Source of the DNA: Magnetococcales bacterium
GTDB lineage: Bacteria > Pseudomonadota > Magnetococcia > Magnetococcales > JADFYX01
Assembly: GCA_015232405.1 (NCBI GenBank)
Contig: JADFZS010000006.1
Coordinates: forward strand, 1 to 64,000
DNA length: 64,000 bases
Direction of reading: 5' to 3'
The notes under the pieces were generated by a model. It made no database searches and was not told the origin of the DNA. It worked only from the letters and a program-made list of their open reading frames with translations. The position numbers and the translations under genes are program-made. Below, piece after piece: positions 60,643 to 64,000 of the stretch (position 1 is its first letter; each line of letters begins with the position of its first letter).

Positions 60643-61347
60643 TTGCCCATCACCCTAACTCCAGAAGAACGGCGACGTTTTAAAACCCACGGTAGAAAAA
60701 AAGGTTTTTTAAAAGCCAAAGATGCCGAGCATCTATCAGAAAACCTACCTGGATTAACCGTTAAACAGAGTGCTAATCGTATTGAGTTGTTAAAACAGTT
60801 TGAGAAGGTTTCTACAACAACAAAGTTATGGCTAGAGATAGGTTTTGGCAATGGTGAGTATCTCGCCCATTTGGCAGCCTTAAACCCTGATGACTGCTTT
60901 ATCGGTGTAGATGTATTTCAAGAAGGTGTTTCTGCCCTTTTACGTAGATTAGAACGGCAGAATAGCAGTAATGTACGGGTAGGGGTGGACAATGCAAATA
61001 TAGTGTTGCTGGAGAAAATACCGTTTAACTCGTTAGACCGAGTGGTGATAAATTTTCCCGATCCCTGGCCCAAAAAAAGGCATCATAAAAGACGGTTGAT
61101 ACAAAGCGAATTTCTAGATCTATTAGCCCAACGTATGATAAGTGGCGGAAAGATATCACTAGCAACCGATTGGGCCGAATATTCCGAATGGATGCTGGAG
61201 CATCTTGAGGTCCATAAAGAGTTTAAAAACACCATCGCAAATGGTGGCTTTGCCCCACAACCAGACAACTGGCTGATAACCAGCTTTCAAAAAAAAGGCC
61301 AAAAAGCAGGCCGCCCCGCCCGTCATCTACTGTTTGATAGGAGGTAA
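60643..61347 (+). CDS. trmB: tRNA (guanine-N7)-methyltransferase
   Basis: 234 aa; LEIGFGNGEYLAHLAALNP; VINFPDPWPKKRHHKRRL. Confidence 0.95.
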   Translation: MPITLTPEERRRFKTHGRKKGFLKAKDAEHLSENLPGLTVKQSANRIELLKQFEKVSTTTKLWLEIGFGNGEYLAHLAALNPDDCFIGVDVFQEGVSALLRRLERQNSSNVRVGVDNANIVLLEKIPFNSLDRVVINFPDPWPKKRHHKRRLIQSEFLDLLAQRMISGGKISLATDWAEYSEWMLEHLEVHKEFKNTIANGGFAPQPDNWLITSFQKKGQKAGRPARHLLFDRR

Positions 61348-61541
61348 TATCTCAGTGATGTTCAATCAAATTTTACATTGAAAAATTGATATAAGATTAT
61401 GTCAGTTCTGTAGCTTGTCAGTAAATCAAGATATTAACCTGAGATGAGAAATGAAGGAGAGTTCCATATATTAAAGAAATTATTTTTAAATTCTGATAGT
61501 ATGTAAGCAGGTAGACTAGTTTTCACAGTTATTTTGAGATT

Positions 61542-62282
61542 GTGGTTATGGACGGTATAAACAAGTTTTTGTTTCGTATGGATCAGTTTTCTAAAGAAAC
61601 TATCCCAATGTCTCGCCTATCTGAGTATATGGCGCAGTTGTCCAAGTTGCTAGGATCACAAGAAAAAGTACATTTTGGCGGACTTTTAAAGGGAAGTACT
61701 ATACTTAGAGTCTGTGTAGAGGATGAAGTAGAAAAATGTGTTGTTAAACGTCTTCAAGCTGCAAACAGTCCCGGTGATGATAGTGATGCTCGTAAACATT
61801 ATATAACTCTGAATGGTATGCTTCAGTTTGATAAAGCTGTTGGTACTATTCGTCGTGAAAAAGGCGAATCTTTGTTGATTTTTCCTGGTCGCAAGACAGT
61901 AGACTTGCAACCTATTGGCCCTATTAAGCAACCAAGTGCCGTTGAGGGAGTTTTGATTCGTATCGGGGGAAAAGATAGCACTATACCTGCTTATATTGAG
62001 AGTATTGATGGAATTAGTTACATTTTAGAGTTGAGAAGCCGAGAACTTGCTAAAAAGATGAGTAAGCATCTTTTTGAGAATATTCGGGTTTCTGGAGAGG
62101 GGCAGTGGGAGAGAAAAATTGAAACAGGATGGACTCTCAAAAAACTAGTTGTGCAGGATTTTGAGTTATTAGAAGAGGCTTCTCTTTTGGATTCAGTTGC
62201 AGCACTGCGGATGGCACCAAAAAGTGATTGGCAAAAATTAGACGATCCAATGTCTACTTGGAAAGACATGAGAGAGAGCTAA
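61542..62282 (+). CDS. Hypothetical protein, partner of PIN-domain gene
   Basis: 246 aa; 6-nt gap to PIN gene. Confidence 0.75.
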   Translation: MVMDGINKFLFRMDQFSKETIPMSRLSEYMAQLSKLLGSQEKVHFGGLLKGSTILRVCVEDEVEKCVVKRLQAANSPGDDSDARKHYITLNGMLQFDKAVGTIRREKGESLLIFPGRKTVDLQPIGPIKQPSAVEGVLIRIGGKDSTIPAYIESIDGISYILELRSRELAKKMSKHLFENIRVSGEGQWERKIETGWTLKKLVVQDFELLEEASLLDSVAALRMAPKSDWQKLDDPMSTWKDMRES

Positions 62283-62288
62283 TAAACA

Positions 62289-62807
62289 ATGGTCCTATTT
62301 GATACAAGTATTTTGATTTTTTTAACTCAGCCATACGCAAAAGTCCTTAATGATCCAGTTACAGGAGAACCAGTTTCAAACCCTGGTGAGCGAGTAGATT
62401 ATTTGATCAAGAGGCTTAATAAAAGTAAAGAGAGAATTATAATACCAACCCCTGCTCTTACAGAATATTTGGTCAAGGCTGGAGAAGCCATGCAAGAGCA
62501 GCTTAAAGTTTTTGAAAAACCACCATTTCAGATTGTTCCTTTTGATACTAGGGCAGCAATTGAGTGTGCTTTTGCTTTAAACCAGAACAAATTTAAAAAC
62601 AAAAAAGAAAAAGAAGAAGCTGTAAGTAGGGCTAAAATTAAGTTTGATTGGCAAATTGTTTCTATTGCCATAGTTGAAAAGGTTTCAGCGATATATTCTG
62701 ATGATCTGCAAATCAAGAGGTTTGCCGAGAAATACGATATATCTGTTATTTCAATTGCTTCGCTTGATTTAGATCCTGGAAAAGATCAGTTAGAGCTTGT
62801 TTTATAA
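62289..62807 (+). CDS. PIN-domain protein (VapC-like RNase fold)
   Basis: 172 aa; MVLFDTSILIFL start, acidic residues TPALTEYL and YSDDLQIKRFAEKYDISV. Confidence 0.75.
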   Translation: MVLFDTSILIFLTQPYAKVLNDPVTGEPVSNPGERVDYLIKRLNKSKERIIIPTPALTEYLVKAGEAMQEQLKVFEKPPFQIVPFDTRAAIECAFALNQNKFKNKKEKEEAVSRAKIKFDWQIVSIAIVEKVSAIYSDDLQIKRFAEKYDISVISIASLDLDPGKDQLELVL

Positions 62808-62959
62808 ATAATAAAGTTGTTTTAACCTAAATCAAAATCTATCATACTGAAAGAAGTCTTGCTAATAAGATGAGTTGCGTCAATAACAGGAGTTTCCTCA
62901 AGAATGGATGCCATCTCAAGAGATTAAACAAACCTTGAAAATGAAAAGAAATTGAGCCT

Positions 62960-64000
62960 CTATGGCTCTCTTAACAGACGCACTCCTAAATAGCCGTTGT
63001 TGAAGCCGGGGGTGTCTTTGTCTCTGTTGGCTGAACGAACACCTGATGGTTTTACTTTCCAGTCGCCACCACGAATTACCCGGTATTGGCTTAACGATGG
63101 TCCTAGAGGGTCGTTTCTTGGGCTATCTTCGTAGAAATTTTTACGGTATTTATCGTGGACCCACTCCCAGACGTTGCCCATCATATCGTGGAGGCCAAAC
63201 TGGTTGGGACGGAACGATCCCACCGGAGCGGTTACTTTGTAGTTATCGTTACAGGGGAAGGTAACAGGATCTGGGATAAAAAATGAGGATGATTTTTGTG
63301 GGTTGGAGACGTTGCCAAATCTACACGCCTCTTTTTCTCCATCACCCCAATATCGCTCTGAAGTTGTCCCTGCTCTAGCGGCATATTCCCACTCTGCCTC
63401 GGTTGGTAGCCTGAACTTGCCATTGCCATGGGATGAGAGCCACTGGGCAAATGATGTAGCCTTATTCCAACTAACCTGTACTGCTGGCAGATTGTCGCCA
63501 TTAAGGGAGGCCCCACCCAAAACCTTGCTATCATGGTCGGGTTTATACTTGCGGAACTGTTTATTGGTCACCTCATATTTACTCATCCAGAAACCTTTTG
63601 TAATGCAGACTTCATGGACGGGTCTTTCATCGCTATTACCGGTGTTGCTACCCATTTTAAAACAGCCATTGGGAACCCAGACAAAAAGCATTCCTGTGAC
63701 TGGCTCTTGCCAATCAAGCTTACCTCCCTCCGCCACACTTTTTACCTTAAAACTGTTCTGTTCGCTAAAAAGAAACAGACCGTGGAGAAGATTGGCGCTA
63801 TCCAACTTTGCATAGACTTTATGTCTTGTGCCTCTTTTAAATAACTTTCGAGCTTCATCTCTTGAAAGAACAAAATATGGTTTGTTGACCTCTTTTAGAA
63901 GATCAACAGCCCATGGCTTTGCATCCAATTTAATGGGGAACACACCTTTTTCCGGGTCGTACAGTCTGGAGTCTAAAACCACATCGGCAACTTCATAGCC
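62960..64000 (-). CDS. SUMF1/FGE-sulfatase-domain protein, truncated at window end
   Basis: GCFKMGSNTGNSDERPVHEVCITKGFWMSKYEVTNKQF; RLPTEAEWEYAARAG; MGNVWEWV; RVIRGGDW; frame open to base 64000. Confidence 0.9.
   Translation of the reverse strand, partial: GYEVADVVLDSRLYDPEKGVFPIKLDAKPWAVDLLKEVNKPYFVLSRDEARKLFKRGTRHKVYAKLDSANLLHGLFLFSEQNSFKVKSVAEGGKLDWQEPVTGMLFVWVPNGCFKMGSNTGNSDERPVHEVCITKGFWMSKYEVTNKQFRKYKPDHDSKVLGGASLNGDNLPAVQVSWNKATSFAQWLSSHGNGKFRLPTEAEWEYAARAGTTSERYWGDGEKEACRFGNVSNPQKSSSFFIPDPVTFPCNDNYKVTAPVGSFRPNQFGLHDMMGNVWEWVHDKYRKNFYEDSPRNDPLGPSLSQYRVIRGGDWKVKPSGVRSANRDKDTPGFNNGYLGVRLLREP

Noticed and set aside
1-64000. tRNA, rRNA, CRISPR array, integrase or transposase
   Set aside because: Read for these and found no supportable example; the repeats seen are dispersed, not spacer-separated arrays.

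Overview
A 64 kb, AT-leaning bacterial chromosomal segment, mostly housekeeping genes. It looks like a Pseudomonadota genome, probably a sulfur-oxidising lineage; taxonomy is inferred and not tested. I recognise a SulP permease, CBS-domain protein, the colinear block kdsD-kdsC-lptC-lptA-lptB-rpoN-ptsN-rapZ-ptsH-ptsI, metK-ahcY, a bacteriohemerythrin, a PstS-like protein with a histidine kinase, a 1885-aa Ser/Thr-kinase/AAA/GAF/histidine-kinase hybrid, cysC, a large NAD-glutamate dehydrogenase, rnhA, a UDP-glucuronate-type epimerase, a PAS histidine kinase/NtrC-type regulator pair, a CheX-like protein, thyX, bifunctional nnrDE, an ABC-2 exporter, an RND efflux pair, trmB, a PIN-domain module and a truncated SUMF1/FGE-type protein. 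No transposase, rRNA, tRNA, CRISPR or prophage was recognised. The most interesting signals are: (1) a dispersed ~200-bp intergenic repeat family (6 copies) with TA-flanked terminal inverted repeats and internal hairpins that covary; (2) a second, ~167-bp long-inverted-repeat element in two homologous copies, both in leaders of minus-strand genes, whose transition differences all become G.U wobbles on the minus strand; (3) a sulfur-globule-protein-like cluster next to a ParA-like ATPase and a single-TM heptad-repeat protein, a candidate positioning or envelope system; (4) an RND pump with a histone-H1/AlgP-like cytoplasmic tail; (5) a probable ATT start codon; (6) an unannotated open frame at the left edge with a sharp GC change.
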